Shown piece after piece: positions 17,209 to 24,315 of a DNA stretch of 64,000 nucleotides. The stretch lies in NCBI RefSeq assembly GCF_014648815.1, contig NZ_BMRV01000014.1, forward strand, positions 1 through 64,000. The letters run 5' to 3'. Every line of letters starts with the position of its first letter. Positions within the stretch are counted from its first letter, which is position 1. A model generated the notes under the pieces. That model ran no database searches. It was not told where the DNA came from and saw only the letters and a program-made list of their open reading frames with translations. This stretch comes from Streptomyces flaveolus. GTDB taxonomy: Bacteria; Actinomycetota; Actinomycetes; Streptomycetales; Streptomycetaceae. The position numbers and the translations under genes were made by a program.

Positions 17209-17281
17209 GCCCCCGTTGTGTAGCGGCCTAGCACGCTGCCCTCTCAAGGCAGTAGCGCCGGTTCGAATCCGGTCGGGGGTA
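17209..17281 (+). tRNA. tRNA-Glu (CTC anticodon), copy 1
   Basis: A 73-nt cloverleaf: acceptor GCCCCCG pairs with CGGGGGT (G-T at the end), the anticodon loop CTCTCAA presents CTC, and the T-arm is CCGGTTCGAATCCGG. Its anticodon stem (CTGCC/GGCAG) differs by a compensated pair from the other two Glu copies (CCGCC/GGCGG). CCA is not encoded. Confidence 0.95.
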
Positions 17282-17343
17282 CAGATCCTTCCCGCGAGGA
17301 CAGCAAGGGTAGCTCCCGCTGACTTCGATGCAGGATCGCTAGG

Positions 17344-17416
17344 GCCCCCGTTGTGTAGCGGCCTAGCACGCCGCCCTCTCAAGGCGGTAGCGCCGGTTCG
17401 AATCCGGTCGGGGGTA
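17344..17416 (+). tRNA. tRNA-Glu (CTC anticodon), copy 2
   Basis: A 73-nt cloverleaf with the same sequence as the third Glu gene, with anticodon CTC in loop CTCTCAA. It lies 62 bp after the first Glu copy. Confidence 0.95.
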
Positions 17417-17437
17417 CTGACTGGTCTAAACCATCAT

Positions 17438-17509
17438 TGGTCTATGGTGTAATTGGCAGCACGACTGATTCTGGTTCAGTTAGTCTTGGTTCGAGTCCAG
17501 GTAGACCAG
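17438..17509 (+). tRNA. tRNA-Gln (CTG anticodon), copy 2
   Basis: 72 nt, identical to the first tRNA-Gln except for a compensated acceptor pair (TGGTCTA/TAGACCA). Anticodon CTG; CCA is not encoded. Confidence 0.95.
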
Positions 17510-17537
17510 CTCGGACCTGCGGAAACGCAGCGTCCAT

Positions 17538-17610
17538 GCCCCCGTTGTGTAGCGGCCTAGCACGCCGCCCTCTCAAGGCGGTAGCGCCGGTTCGAATCCG
17601 GTCGGGGGTA
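17538..17610 (+). tRNA. tRNA-Glu (CTC anticodon), copy 3
   Basis: A 73-nt cloverleaf identical to copy 2, and the last gene of the tRNA array. The terminator at 17619 follows 8 bp later. Confidence 0.95.
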
Positions 17611-17618
17611 CGAGTCCC

Positions 17619-17650
17619 AAGGGGGCTCCCGCGCAAGCGGGAGCCCCCTT
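17619..17650 (+). terminator. terminator of the tRNA cluster
   Basis: A perfect 14-bp stem (17619-17632 with 17637-17650) with a GCAA tetraloop. It also sits just downstream of the stop codon of the convergent MerR gene. Confidence 0.88.
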
Positions 17651-17656
17651 CGGCGT

Positions 17657-18301
17657 TCATTCGATGCCGTACCGCCGCGCCGACTCCTCCTCCTGGGCCA
17701 GCCGGTGCAGCGCCCGCAGCACGGGCTGGAAGAGCACCGCCGCCGCGACCGCCAGCTCGACCCTCTCCTCCTCCGAGGCCCGGCTCTCCATGAAGTCCAG
17801 GTCCCGCCGGGCCACCTCGTGCATCAACTCCCCGTACGGCGCCATCAGTTCCGCGTCCCACGGAAAGTCCAGCCGCCGCAGCGCGGCCACCGCCACCACC
17901 AGCGAGCGGTGCACCGGGGAGAGGGGCGCCAGTTCCCGCGCGGTCTCCCAGCCCAGCATCTCCAGCAGGCGGTCCACCTCCGCCCGCGCCGCCACCACGG
18001 CCGGGTCCTCCTCGTCCGGCTCGGGGTCCTGCGGCAGCGCCCACAGGGCCGCCCCCAGCCGGATCGAGCGGCCCAGGGAGTCGTCGTCGACGTGCCCGAG
18101 CACCTCCCGCGCGGTCGCCACCGGCACCTTGCCCACCTGGATCAGCGCCCGCACCAGACGCAACCGGCGCAGATGTTCCTCGCCGTACTCGGCCGTCGTC
18201 GCGTTGACCTGCCGGCCCGGCGGCAACAGGCCCTCGCGCAGGTAGTACTTGATCGTCGCGGTGGAGACCCCGCTGCGCTTGCTCAGATCGGCCAGTCGCA
18301 T
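17657..18301 (-). CDS. MerR-family transcriptional regulator
   Basis: A 214-residue regulator with an N-terminal MerR winged helix (residues about 1-70: MRLADLSKRSGVSTATIKYY, then LREGLLPPGR and a helix with HLRRLRLVRALIQVGKVPVATA). The effector domain, about 130 residues, is helical and acidic and has no metal-binding cysteines, so it is not a metal sensor of the classical kind. It is transcribed divergently from the DUF4188 gene 81 bp away, and two inverted repeats lie in that gap. MerR proteins usually control their divergent neighbour and themselves. The effector is unknown. Confidence 0.9.
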   Translation of the reverse strand: MRLADLSKRSGVSTATIKYYLREGLLPPGRQVNATTAEYGEEHLRRLRLVRALIQVGKVPVATAREVLGHVDDDSLGRSIRLGAALWALPQDPEPDEEDPAVVAARAEVDRLLEMLGWETARELAPLSPVHRSLVVAVAALRRLDFPWDAELMAPYGELMHEVARRDLDFMESRASEEERVELAVAAAVLFQPVLRALHRLAQEEESARRYGIE

Positions 18302-18343
18302 CCCTTGCGCCTTTCATCGGATACCGCCACTATCCAAGCATGG

Positions 18344-18359
18344 GGCACTGGACAGTGCC
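18344..18359. promoter_or_regulatory. palindrome between the MerR and DUF4188 genes
   Basis: GGCACTG-GA-CAGTGCC is a perfect 7+7 inverted repeat in the 81-bp divergent gap. A weaker repeat, GGATA-N7-TATCC, lies at 18319-18335. One of them is the likely operator of the MerR protein. Confidence 0.45.
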
Positions 18360-18382
18360 GCTCACCAACACGGGGAGGCGCC

Positions 18383-18922
18383 ATGCCTGGCCAGTCCGTC
18401 ACCGCGGGCCGTACCACCGCCGCCGCCGAGGGGGAGGTGACCGTCCTGCTGATCGGCATGAGGATCAACCGGTTCTGGGCGGTGCACCACTGGCTGCCGG
18501 TCCTCCTCGCCATGCTCCGCATGCTGCGCGAGCTGAAGAAGGCCCCGGACCAGGGGCTCCTGGGGTACGTCCTGCTGACGGCGTCGCCGCGCACGTACTA
18601 CGTCGTCCAGTACTGGGAGTCCAAGAACAAGCTCTACCGCTACGCGCACTCGCCCGACATGTTCCACCACCGGGCCTGGGCGGTCGTCAACCGCAAGGAG
18701 CGGGCGGGGAAGGTGCGGCAGCACGTGGGGCTGTGGCACGAGGCGTACGTCGTGCCCGAGGGGTCGTACGAGTCGGTCTACGCCGACATGCCGGCCTTCG
18801 GGCTCGCGGCGGCCCACGGGCAGGTGCCGGTCGAGGAGCGGGGCAGGCGCGCGCGGGACCGGTTCGCGTACCGGTCGCGGGAGAAGGCGGACCCCGGGAA
18901 AGCCGCCTCGCGGGAGGCGTGA
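18383..18922 (+). CDS. DUF4188 family protein
   Basis: A 179-residue protein from the ATG at 18383, with GGGGAGG about 6 nt upstream. DUF4188 members resemble small dimeric alpha+beta-barrel (heme-oxygenase/monooxygenase-like) proteins. Seen here are TVLLIGMRINRFWAVHHWLP, a long helix, YYVVQYWESKNKLYRYAHS and the H-rich MFHHRAWAVVNR, then GLWHEAYVVPEGSYESVYAD. The C-terminal 35 residues are charged and probably disordered. It is the divergent partner of the MerR gene and probably its target. The substrate is unknown. Confidence 0.85.
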   Translation: MPGQSVTAGRTTAAAEGEVTVLLIGMRINRFWAVHHWLPVLLAMLRMLRELKKAPDQGLLGYVLLTASPRTYYVVQYWESKNKLYRYAHSPDMFHHRAWAVVNRKERAGKVRQHVGLWHEAYVVPEGSYESVYADMPAFGLAAAHGQVPVEERGRRARDRFAYRSREKADPGKAASREA

Positions 18923-18987
18923 GACCGGGGGAGGGCCTGCCGCGGCGTTGAGGCGGGCCCTTCCCGGTCGGATGCCGGCGGGGTGCG

Positions 18988-19704
18988 TCAGCCGGTGCGG
19001 CGCAGGGCCTCGGAGAGACGGCCGGCGGCGTCGATGACCGCCTGGGCGTGCATCCGGCCCGGGTGGCGGGTCAGGCGCTCGATGGGACCGGAGACCGAGA
19101 CGGCGGCCACCACGCGGTTGGAGGGGCCACGCACCGGAGCGGAGACGGACGCGACGCCGGGCTCCCGCTCGCCGATGGACTGGGCCCAGCCCCGGCGGCG
19201 GACGCCGGACAGCGCCGTCGCCGTGAAGCGGGCCCCCTGCAGGCCGCGGTGCAGCCGCTCGGGCTCCTCCCAGGCCATCAGGATCTGCGCCGAGGAGCCG
19301 GCCTTCATGGTGAGCGTGGAGCCGACCGGGACGGTGTCCCGCAGGCCCGACAGGCGCTCGGCCGCCGCCACGCAGATGCGCATGTCGCCCTGGCGGCGGT
19401 AGAGCTGGGCGCTCTCGCCCGTGACGTCACGGAGGTGGGTGAGCACCGGGCCCGCCGTGGCGAGCAGACGGTCCTCGCCGGCCGCCGCGGCCAGTTCGGC
19501 CAGGCGGGGGCCGAGAATGAAACGGCCCTGCATGTCGCGCGCCACCATACGGTGGTGTTCCAGCGCCACGGCCAGGCGGTGGGCCGTGGGTCGTGCCAGT
19601 CCGGTCGCCGCGACCAACCCCGCGAGGGTGGCCGGACCGGACTCCAGAGCGCTCAGGACGAGGGCCGCCTTGTCCAGAACGCCGACGCCGCTACTGTTGT
19701 CCAT
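18988..19704 (-). CDS. ndgR: IclR-family regulator of amino-acid metabolism (NdgR/AreB type)
   Basis: A 238-residue IclR protein, the length of S. coelicolor NdgR as I remember it. It has an N-terminal winged helix (residues about 8-70: LVLSALESGPATLAGLVAAT, GLARPTAHRLAVALEHH) and a C-terminal ligand-binding domain (ESAQLYRRQGDMRICVAAAE, VGSTLTMKAGSSAQILMAW). The ATG at 19704 has GGGAG 9 nt upstream; the longer frame upstream is non-coding. It is divergent from leuCD, the classic arrangement, and NdgR is reported to control leucine and other amino-acid genes, with effects on antibiotic production. The 196-bp gap holds the shared regulatory region. Confidence 0.93.
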   Translation of the reverse strand: MDNSSGVGVLDKAALVLSALESGPATLAGLVAATGLARPTAHRLAVALEHHRMVARDMQGRFILGPRLAELAAAAGEDRLLATAGPVLTHLRDVTGESAQLYRRQGDMRICVAAAERLSGLRDTVPVGSTLTMKAGSSAQILMAWEEPERLHRGLQGARFTATALSGVRRRGWAQSIGEREPGVASVSAPVRGPSNRVVAAVSVSGPIERLTRHPGRMHAQAVIDAAGRLSEALRRTG

Positions 19705-19739
19705 GCAACGATACTCCCGTCTCACTCTGTGAAACGCAA

Positions 19740-19758
19740 GTTCAATTTTCCGTGGAAC
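19740..19758. promoter_or_regulatory. candidate NdgR operator between ndgR and leuC
   Basis: GTTC-N11-GAAC with an AT-rich centre lies in the otherwise GC-rich ndgR-leuC gap, 36 bp from the ndgR start. IclR proteins bind imperfect AT-centred palindromes of this size. The assignment rests on position alone. Confidence 0.35.
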
Positions 19759-19866
19759 CCGCCACTCTTGATGGCACGAAGTCACAAACGGCCCGTGACG
19801 AAAGGGCCTGGCGGCGGTTGCCCGGAATCAGGGGTGAGGGCGCTGCCTCCTCAAGATCTCTAGTTG

Positions 19867-19888
19867 GGTCGGCGCGTTGTCGCCGACC
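19867..19888 (+). promoter_or_regulatory. hairpin abutting the leuC ribosome binding site
   Basis: GGTCGGCG-CGTTGT-CGCCGACC is a perfect 8-bp stem with a 6-nt loop, ending at the base before the leuC GGAGGG (19889-19894). It could occlude or expose the ribosome binding site, or act as a leader or terminator stem. Confidence 0.5.
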
Positions 19889-19900
19889 GGAGGGAAAGCG

Positions 19901-21328
19901 ATGGGTAGGACACTCGCGGAGAAGGTCTGGGACGACCACGTCGTCCGGCGCGCCGAGGGCGAGCCCGACCTCCTCTTCATCGATCTGCACCTGCTGCACG
20001 AGGTGACCAGCCCGCAGGCCTTCGACGGCCTCCGTAAGAGCGGCCGCCCGGTGCGCCGGCTCGACCTGACCATCGCCACCGAGGACCACAACACCCCCAC
20101 GCTGGACATCGACAAGCCCATCGCGGACCCGGTCTCCCGGGCACAGCTGGAGACGCTCCGCAAGAACTGCGCGGACTTCGGCGTCCGGCTGCACCCGCTG
20201 GGCGACGTCGAGCAGGGCGTCGTGCACGTCGTCGGCCCGCAGCTGGGTCTGACCCAGCCCGGCACCACCGTGGTCTGCGGTGACTCGCACACCTCCACGC
20301 ACGGCGCCTTCGGCGCGCTGGCGTTCGGCATCGGCACCTCCCAGGTCGAGCACGTGCTCGCCACCCAGACGCTGCCCATGGCCCGCCCGAAGACCATGGC
20401 GATCACCGTCAACGGTGAGCTGCCGGACGGGGTCACGGCCAAGGACCTGATCCTCGCGATCATCGCGAAGATCGGCACCGGCGGCGGCCAGGGCTACATC
20501 CTGGAGTACCGCGGCGAGGCCATCGAGAAGCTCTCGATGGAGGCCCGGATGACCATCTGCAACATGTCGATCGAGGCCGGCGCCCGCGCGGGCATGATCG
20601 CCCCCGACGAGACCACCTTCGCCTACCTCCAGGGACGCCCGCACGCCCCCGAGGGCGCGGACTGGGACGCGGCCGTCGAGTACTGGAAGACGCTGCGCAC
20701 CGACGACGACGCCGAGTTCGACGCCGAGGTCGTCATCGAGGCCGCCGAGCTGTCGCCGTTCGTCACCTGGGGCACCAACCCGGGCCAGGGCGCGCCGCTT
20801 TCCGCCGCCGTCCCCGACCCGGCTTCGTACGAAGACGCCTCGGAGCGCTTCGCCGCCGAAAAGGCCCTGGAGTACATGGGGTTGGAGGCTGGCCAGCCGC
20901 TGCGCTCCATCAAGGTGGACACCGTCTTCGTAGGTTCCTGCACCAACGGCCGCATCGAGGACCTGCGCGCCGCCGCCGAGATCGTCCGGGACCGCAAAGT
21001 CGCCGACGGCGTACGGATGCTGGTCGTCCCCGGCTCCGCGCGGGTGGGCCTGCAGGCCGTCTCCGAGGGCCTGGACGTCGTCTTCAAGGAGGCCGGCGCC
21101 GAGTGGCGGCACGCGGGCTGCTCGATGTGTCTGGGCATGAACCCGGACCAGCTGGCCCCGGGTGAGCGCTCCGCGTCCACCTCCAACCGCAACTTCGAGG
21201 GGCGGCAGGGCAAGGGCGGCCGCACCCACCTGGTGTCGCCGCAGGTCGCGGCCGCGACGGCCGTACTGGGCCACCTGGCCTCCCCGGCCGACCTGTCCGC
21301 CGACGCCCCCACGCCCGCTGGAGTCTGA
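19901..21328 (+). CDS. leuC: 3-isopropylmalate dehydratase large subunit
   Basis: A 475-residue aconitase-family protein catalysing the isomerisation of 2- to 3-isopropylmalate in leucine synthesis, with LeuD. The three [4Fe-4S] cysteines are in VFVGSCTNGR and in CSMCLGMNPD; other hallmarks are TVVCGDSHTSTHGAFGALAFGIG and SNRNFEGRQGKGGRTHLVSP. The ATG at 19901 has GGAGGG 6 nt upstream. It is followed 5 bp later by leuD and is divergent from ndgR. The length matches the bacterial LeuC family. Confidence 0.98.
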   Translation: MGRTLAEKVWDDHVVRRAEGEPDLLFIDLHLLHEVTSPQAFDGLRKSGRPVRRLDLTIATEDHNTPTLDIDKPIADPVSRAQLETLRKNCADFGVRLHPLGDVEQGVVHVVGPQLGLTQPGTTVVCGDSHTSTHGAFGALAFGIGTSQVEHVLATQTLPMARPKTMAITVNGELPDGVTAKDLILAIIAKIGTGGGQGYILEYRGEAIEKLSMEARMTICNMSIEAGARAGMIAPDETTFAYLQGRPHAPEGADWDAAVEYWKTLRTDDDAEFDAEVVIEAAELSPFVTWGTNPGQGAPLSAAVPDPASYEDASERFAAEKALEYMGLEAGQPLRSIKVDTVFVGSCTNGRIEDLRAAAEIVRDRKVADGVRMLVVPGSARVGLQAVSEGLDVVFKEAGAEWRHAGCSMCLGMNPDQLAPGERSASTSNRNFEGRQGKGGRTHLVSPQVAAATAVLGHLASPADLSADAPTPAGV

Positions 21329-21333
21329 GAGTC

Positions 21334-21927
21334 ATGGAAGCATTCACCACGCACACCGGCCGGGCCGTCCCGCTGCGCCGCAGCAACGTGGACACCGACC
21401 AGATCATCCCCGCCCACTGGCTCAAGAAGGTGACGCGGGACGGATTCGAGGACGGGCTGTTCGAGGCCTGGCGCAAGGACCCGTCCTTCATCCTCAACCA
21501 GCCCGAGCGGCAGGGCGCGACCGTCCTGGTCGCCGGCCCCGACTTCGGCACCGGCTCCTCGCGCGAGCACGCCGTCTGGGCGCTGCAGAACTACGGCTTC
21601 AAGACCGTGATCTCGTCCCGCTTCGCCGACATCTTCCGCGGCAACTCGCTGAAGAACGGCCTGCTCACGGTGGTCATCGACCAGAAGATCGTGGACGCGC
21701 TGTGGGAGCTCACGGAGAAGGACCCCGAGGCCGAGATCACCGTCGACCTCGAGGCCCGCGAGGTGCGCGCCGAGGGCATCACCGCCTCCTTCGAGCTGGA
21801 CGAGAACTCCCGCTGGCGGCTGCTGAACGGGCTGGACGACATCTCGATCACCCTCCAGAACGAGGCCGACATCGCCGCCTACGAGGCGAAGCGCCCGTCG
21901 TACAAGCCGCAGACGCTCCAGGTCTGA
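21334..21927 (+). CDS. leuD: 3-isopropylmalate dehydratase small subunit
   Basis: A 197-residue swivel-domain subunit. Characteristic segments are PLRRSNVDTDQIIPAHWLKK near the N-terminus and FGTGSSREHAVWALQNYGFKT, which contributes substrate-binding residues to the LeuCD active site. The start lies 5 bp after leuC, so translation is probably coupled. The operon ends at the hairpin at 21983-22015. Confidence 0.98.
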   Translation: MEAFTTHTGRAVPLRRSNVDTDQIIPAHWLKKVTRDGFEDGLFEAWRKDPSFILNQPERQGATVLVAGPDFGTGSSREHAVWALQNYGFKTVISSRFADIFRGNSLKNGLLTVVIDQKIVDALWELTEKDPEAEITVDLEAREVRAEGITASFELDENSRWRLLNGLDDISITLQNEADIAAYEAKRPSYKPQTLQV

Positions 21928-21982
21928 CCCGCGGCCCCTCCGGTCGCGCACAAGGTCGAGTTTCGGCCACTCAACGCCCCCT

Positions 21983-22015
21983 CCGTACCCCCGATCAGCC
22001 CGATCGGGGGTACGG
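21983..22015 (+). terminator. leuCD terminator
   Basis: A perfect 14-bp stem (21983-21996 with 22002-22015) and a 5-nt loop, 55 bp after the leuD stop. Confidence 0.8.
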
Positions 22016-22200
22016 CCGTGTCCGGGCCCGGTGCGGGCTCGAAGCCGTCGGTCGAAAGCTCAACTTCCCACGTTACGGCTGTGATTGGTGGGGTAGACGA
22101 GGTGTGGAACCTTGCACTCCGCAGGTGCCCGGATGGCCGTTCGGGGCGGCAGTTGCCCCCTGCGCAGGCGACAACTCGCCCCAGATGGCACAATCTGTGC

Positions 22201-22431
22201 ATGGAACACGACGGCCAACTCGAGCTCTATGCGGCGGTCGCGATCCGGCTGAAAGAAGCGCACACAAGAGTGCGCGCACTGCAAGTCCCGGAGGGCGTAC
22301 GGATGGCGCTGACCCGGAAGCTGCTGGTCATTACGGCCGCGGCCAAACACGATCTCGCCGGTGCGGCAAGGCGTCTGGACCGGTTCACCGCGGACCTCGA
22401 CGAGGGTCGATTCCCCGACGAGGAACGCTGA
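22201..22431 (+). CDS. small helical conserved-looking protein (76 aa)
   Basis: A 76-residue, predominantly helical and charged soluble protein (LELYAAVAIRLKEAHTRVRA, LTRKLLVITAAAKHDLAGAA), without cysteines or membrane segments. No Shine-Dalgarno sequence precedes the ATG. Instead CACAAT, a possible -10 element, ends 6 nt before it, so the message might be leaderless. It sits between leuCD and hupS. I recall a protein like this at the equivalent place in other streptomycetes but know no function for it. Confidence 0.72.
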   Translation: MEHDGQLELYAAVAIRLKEAHTRVRALQVPEGVRMALTRKLLVITAAAKHDLAGAARRLDRFTADLDEGRFPDEER

Positions 22432-22487
22432 ACAGGCCGAGACCGCCGAGTCCGTTGCGGCACAAGGGTGATTAGCCCGTTTCGTGT

Positions 22488-22516
22488 TTGATTTGCGGTA
22501 TATATCTGCCTAACGT
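22488..22516 (+). promoter_or_regulatory. hupS promoter
   Basis: TTGATT (22488-22493), a 17-bp spacer and TAACGT (22511-22516) fit a principal-sigma promoter in a locally AT-rich stretch. Transcription would start near 22523, about 45 bp before the GTG start. Confidence 0.6.
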
Positions 22517-22567
22517 GCGAAAAGGCTTGAACACATTCGTTCTGGCGATGTCTCCGAAGGGGAAGAC

Positions 22568-23227
22568 GTGAACAAGGCGCAGCTCGTAGAAGCGATTGCC
22601 GACAAGCTCGGTGGCAGGCAGCAGGCCGCCGACGCTGTCGACGCGGTCCTGGACGCCCTCGTCCGTGCGGTGGTCGCGGGGGACCGGGTCTCGGTCACCG
22701 GCTTCGGTTCCTTCGAGAAGGTCGACCGTCCGGCCCGCTACGCCCGCAACCCCCAGACGGGCGAGCGGGTTCGGGTCAAGAAGACCTCGGTGCCGCGCTT
22801 CCGCGCGGGTCAGGGCTTCAAGGACCTGGTGAGCGGCTCGAAGAAGCTCCCGAAGAACGACATCGCGGTCAAGAAGGCCCCCAAGGGCAGCCTGTCCGGC
22901 CCGCCGCCCACCATCTCCAAGGCCGCGGGCAAGAAGGCCGCCGCCAAGAAGGCGACCGGTGCGGCGAAGAAGGCCACGGGCGCGGCGAAGAAGACCAGCG
23001 CGGCGGCCAAGAAGACGACGGCCAAGAAGACCGCCGGCGCCGCCAAGGCGACGACGGCGAAGAAGGCCCCCGCCAAGAAGTCCGCCGCCAAGAGCACCAC
23101 GGCCGCGGCGAAGAAGACGACGGCCAAGAAGGCCCCCGCGAAGAAGGCGACGGCCACGAAGGCCCCTGCCAAGAAGTCGACCGCCCGCAAGACCACCGCC
23201 AAGAAGGCCACCGCCCGCAAGAAGTAA
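22568..23227 (+). CDS. hupS: HU-family nucleoid protein with lysine-rich C-terminal tail
   Basis: A 219-residue protein with a canonical HU fold in residues about 1-92 (MNKAQLVEAIADKLGG, VSVTGFGSFEKVDRPARYAR, NPQTGERVRVKKTSVPRFRAG). A histone H1-like tail of about 120 residues follows, made of repeated AAKKATGAAKK, TAKKAPAKK and TARKTTAKK units. This two-domain form is specific to actinobacteria (HupS, mycobacterial HupB). It binds and compacts DNA and in Streptomyces contributes to spore nucleoid maturation. The GTG start follows GAAGGGG. The DNA of the tail is itself repetitive (about 22910-23220). Confidence 0.96.
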   Translation: MNKAQLVEAIADKLGGRQQAADAVDAVLDALVRAVVAGDRVSVTGFGSFEKVDRPARYARNPQTGERVRVKKTSVPRFRAGQGFKDLVSGSKKLPKNDIAVKKAPKGSLSGPPPTISKAAGKKAAAKKATGAAKKATGAAKKTSAAAKKTTAKKTAGAAKATTAKKAPAKKSAAKSTTAAAKKTTAKKAPAKKATATKAPAKKSTARKTTAKKATARKK

Positions 23228-23257
23228 CGGGCACAGGGCACAGGGGCACCCACGCGC

Positions 23258-23287
23258 CGGGCCGGACTCCCTCGGGAGTCCGGCCCG
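23258..23287. terminator. bidirectional terminator after hupS
   Basis: Fourteen complementary positions on each side (23258-23271, 23274-23287); realistically a 13-bp stem with a 4-nt loop. It lies between hupS and the convergent 67-aa gene. Confidence 0.8.
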
Positions 23288-23320
23288 CGGCGTGTCCGGG
23301 GCCGTACGGCGCCCGGCCGG

Positions 23321-23524
23321 TCAGAACGTGTGGAGCGTCACCAGCGTGATCCGGCGGTCCGCGCCCGACCCCTCGGTCTCGACGCGCACCCGCTGCCCGG
23401 GCCGCAGCAGCCGGAGACCCCCCGCGTCGAACGCCGCGGCGTCGAAGGGCACCGGGGTGCCGTCGTCGAGCAGTACCTGCCCGCTGCGGCTGTCGGGGTC
23501 GTACGTGTATGCGGTCGCCTGCAT
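23321..23524 (-). CDS. small beta-barrel-like (cold-shock/OB-like) protein, 67 aa
   Basis: A 67-residue all-beta-looking protein: TAYTYDPDSRSGQVLLDDGT, then PVPFDAAAF and LRLLRPGQRVRVETEGSG. The layout resembles small cold-shock or OB-fold proteins (strand, DDGT turn, GQRVRV strand), but the RNP motifs of real cold-shock proteins are absent. The ATG lies 9 bp after the cofC stop, so it is cotranscribed with cofC. Its function is not known to me. Confidence 0.75.
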   Translation of the reverse strand: MQATAYTYDPDSRSGQVLLDDGTPVPFDAAAFDAGGLRLLRPGQRVRVETEGSGADRRITLVTLHTF

Positions 23525-23533
23525 GTCCGCAGC

Positions 23534-24172
23534 CTACTGCCCGGCGATCAGCAACCGCGCCGCCACCGCGGCCGTATGAGGTCCCACCCCCAGCGCCAGC
23601 GCGGTCCGCAGGTCGCCGCCGGTGTCGACGTCCTGCCGGACGGAATCCACCGCGTCGAGACGCAGTTCCACCGCGCCGGACGCGCGGTGGCGGGTCCGGG
23701 AATCCGGACCGAATGCGGGGGCCAATTCACGGCCCGGCGCGGCGGTCAGCAAAGTCGTTCCGATTCCCGCCGCATCCGGGAGAAAAGCACGCCGGAATTG
23801 TGCGGCCGCCCCCAGTACCCGCGTCAATTCCGCCGGCCGCAAAGCGGGAAGATCGGCATTCAGCGCGGCCACCGGGCTTTCGGGGCGGGCCGACCGTACG
23901 GCCGCCGCCCCGTGCGCCAGGGCGGCGTTCAGACCGTCGCCCGGCTCGTCCGGAACGACCCGGGCGCCCAGGTTCGCCAGGGCGCGGCCCGCCCGGACGT
24001 CGTCCGTGACGACTGCCACATCCGCCACCGCCGGGCAGGCCAGCGCGGCCGCCACGGTGTCCTGCGCGAACGCCAGCGCGAGGCCCGGCCGCACCCCGTC
24101 GTCCGCGGTGTCGGCCAGTCTGCTCTTGGCCCGGGCGAGGGTCTTCACGGGCACGACCAAGGTCCACTGCAC
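23534..24172 (-). CDS. cofC: phosphoenolpyruvate/2-phospho-L-lactate guanylyltransferase (F420 biosynthesis)
   Basis: A 212-residue nucleotidyltransferase of the CofC/FbiD family. The N-terminal VVPVKTLARAKSRL is the nucleotide-binding signature, followed by ADVAVVTDD, DGLNAALAHGAAAV and ALNADLPALRP, a metal-binding NADLP-type motif. The enzyme activates phosphoenolpyruvate or 2-phospho-L-lactate with GTP in the first step of coenzyme F420 assembly; which of the two cannot be read from the sequence. The GTG start at 24172 is divergent from plsC. The small beta-rich gene downstream is in the same operon. Confidence 0.92.
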   Translation of the reverse strand: MQWTLVVPVKTLARAKSRLADTADDGVRPGLALAFAQDTVAAALACPAVADVAVVTDDVRAGRALANLGARVVPDEPGDGLNAALAHGAAAVRSARPESPVAALNADLPALRPAELTRVLGAAAQFRRAFLPDAAGIGTTLLTAAPGRELAPAFGPDSRTRHRASGAVELRLDAVDSVRQDVDTGGDLRTALALGVGPHTAAVAARLLIAGQ

Positions 24173-24315
24173 GGGCGTTCCGTCCTTCTCTCGTCGCCGC
24201 CATTGTCACCTGGGGGATCTGGCGGTCCACTCGCCGGGGCGTACGGTGTTCTCGACAGACGGGCGGCCCGGGGCGACACTTGTCCGGCCCCAGGCCCTGG
24301 AGGAAAGGTGTCCGC

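Noticed and set aside
17098..17650. Integrated mobile element at the tRNA cluster.
   Set aside because: No integrase, transposase or duplicated tRNA 3' fragment flanks the array; the repeats are complete tRNA genes.
19703..19732. A nine-codon plus-strand mini-ORF (MQRYSRLTL) in the ndgR-leuC gap as a leucine attenuation leader.
   Set aside because: It has only two leucine codons, no ribosome binding site, and its ATG is simply the complement of the ndgR start region; no competing terminator/antiterminator pair is evident.
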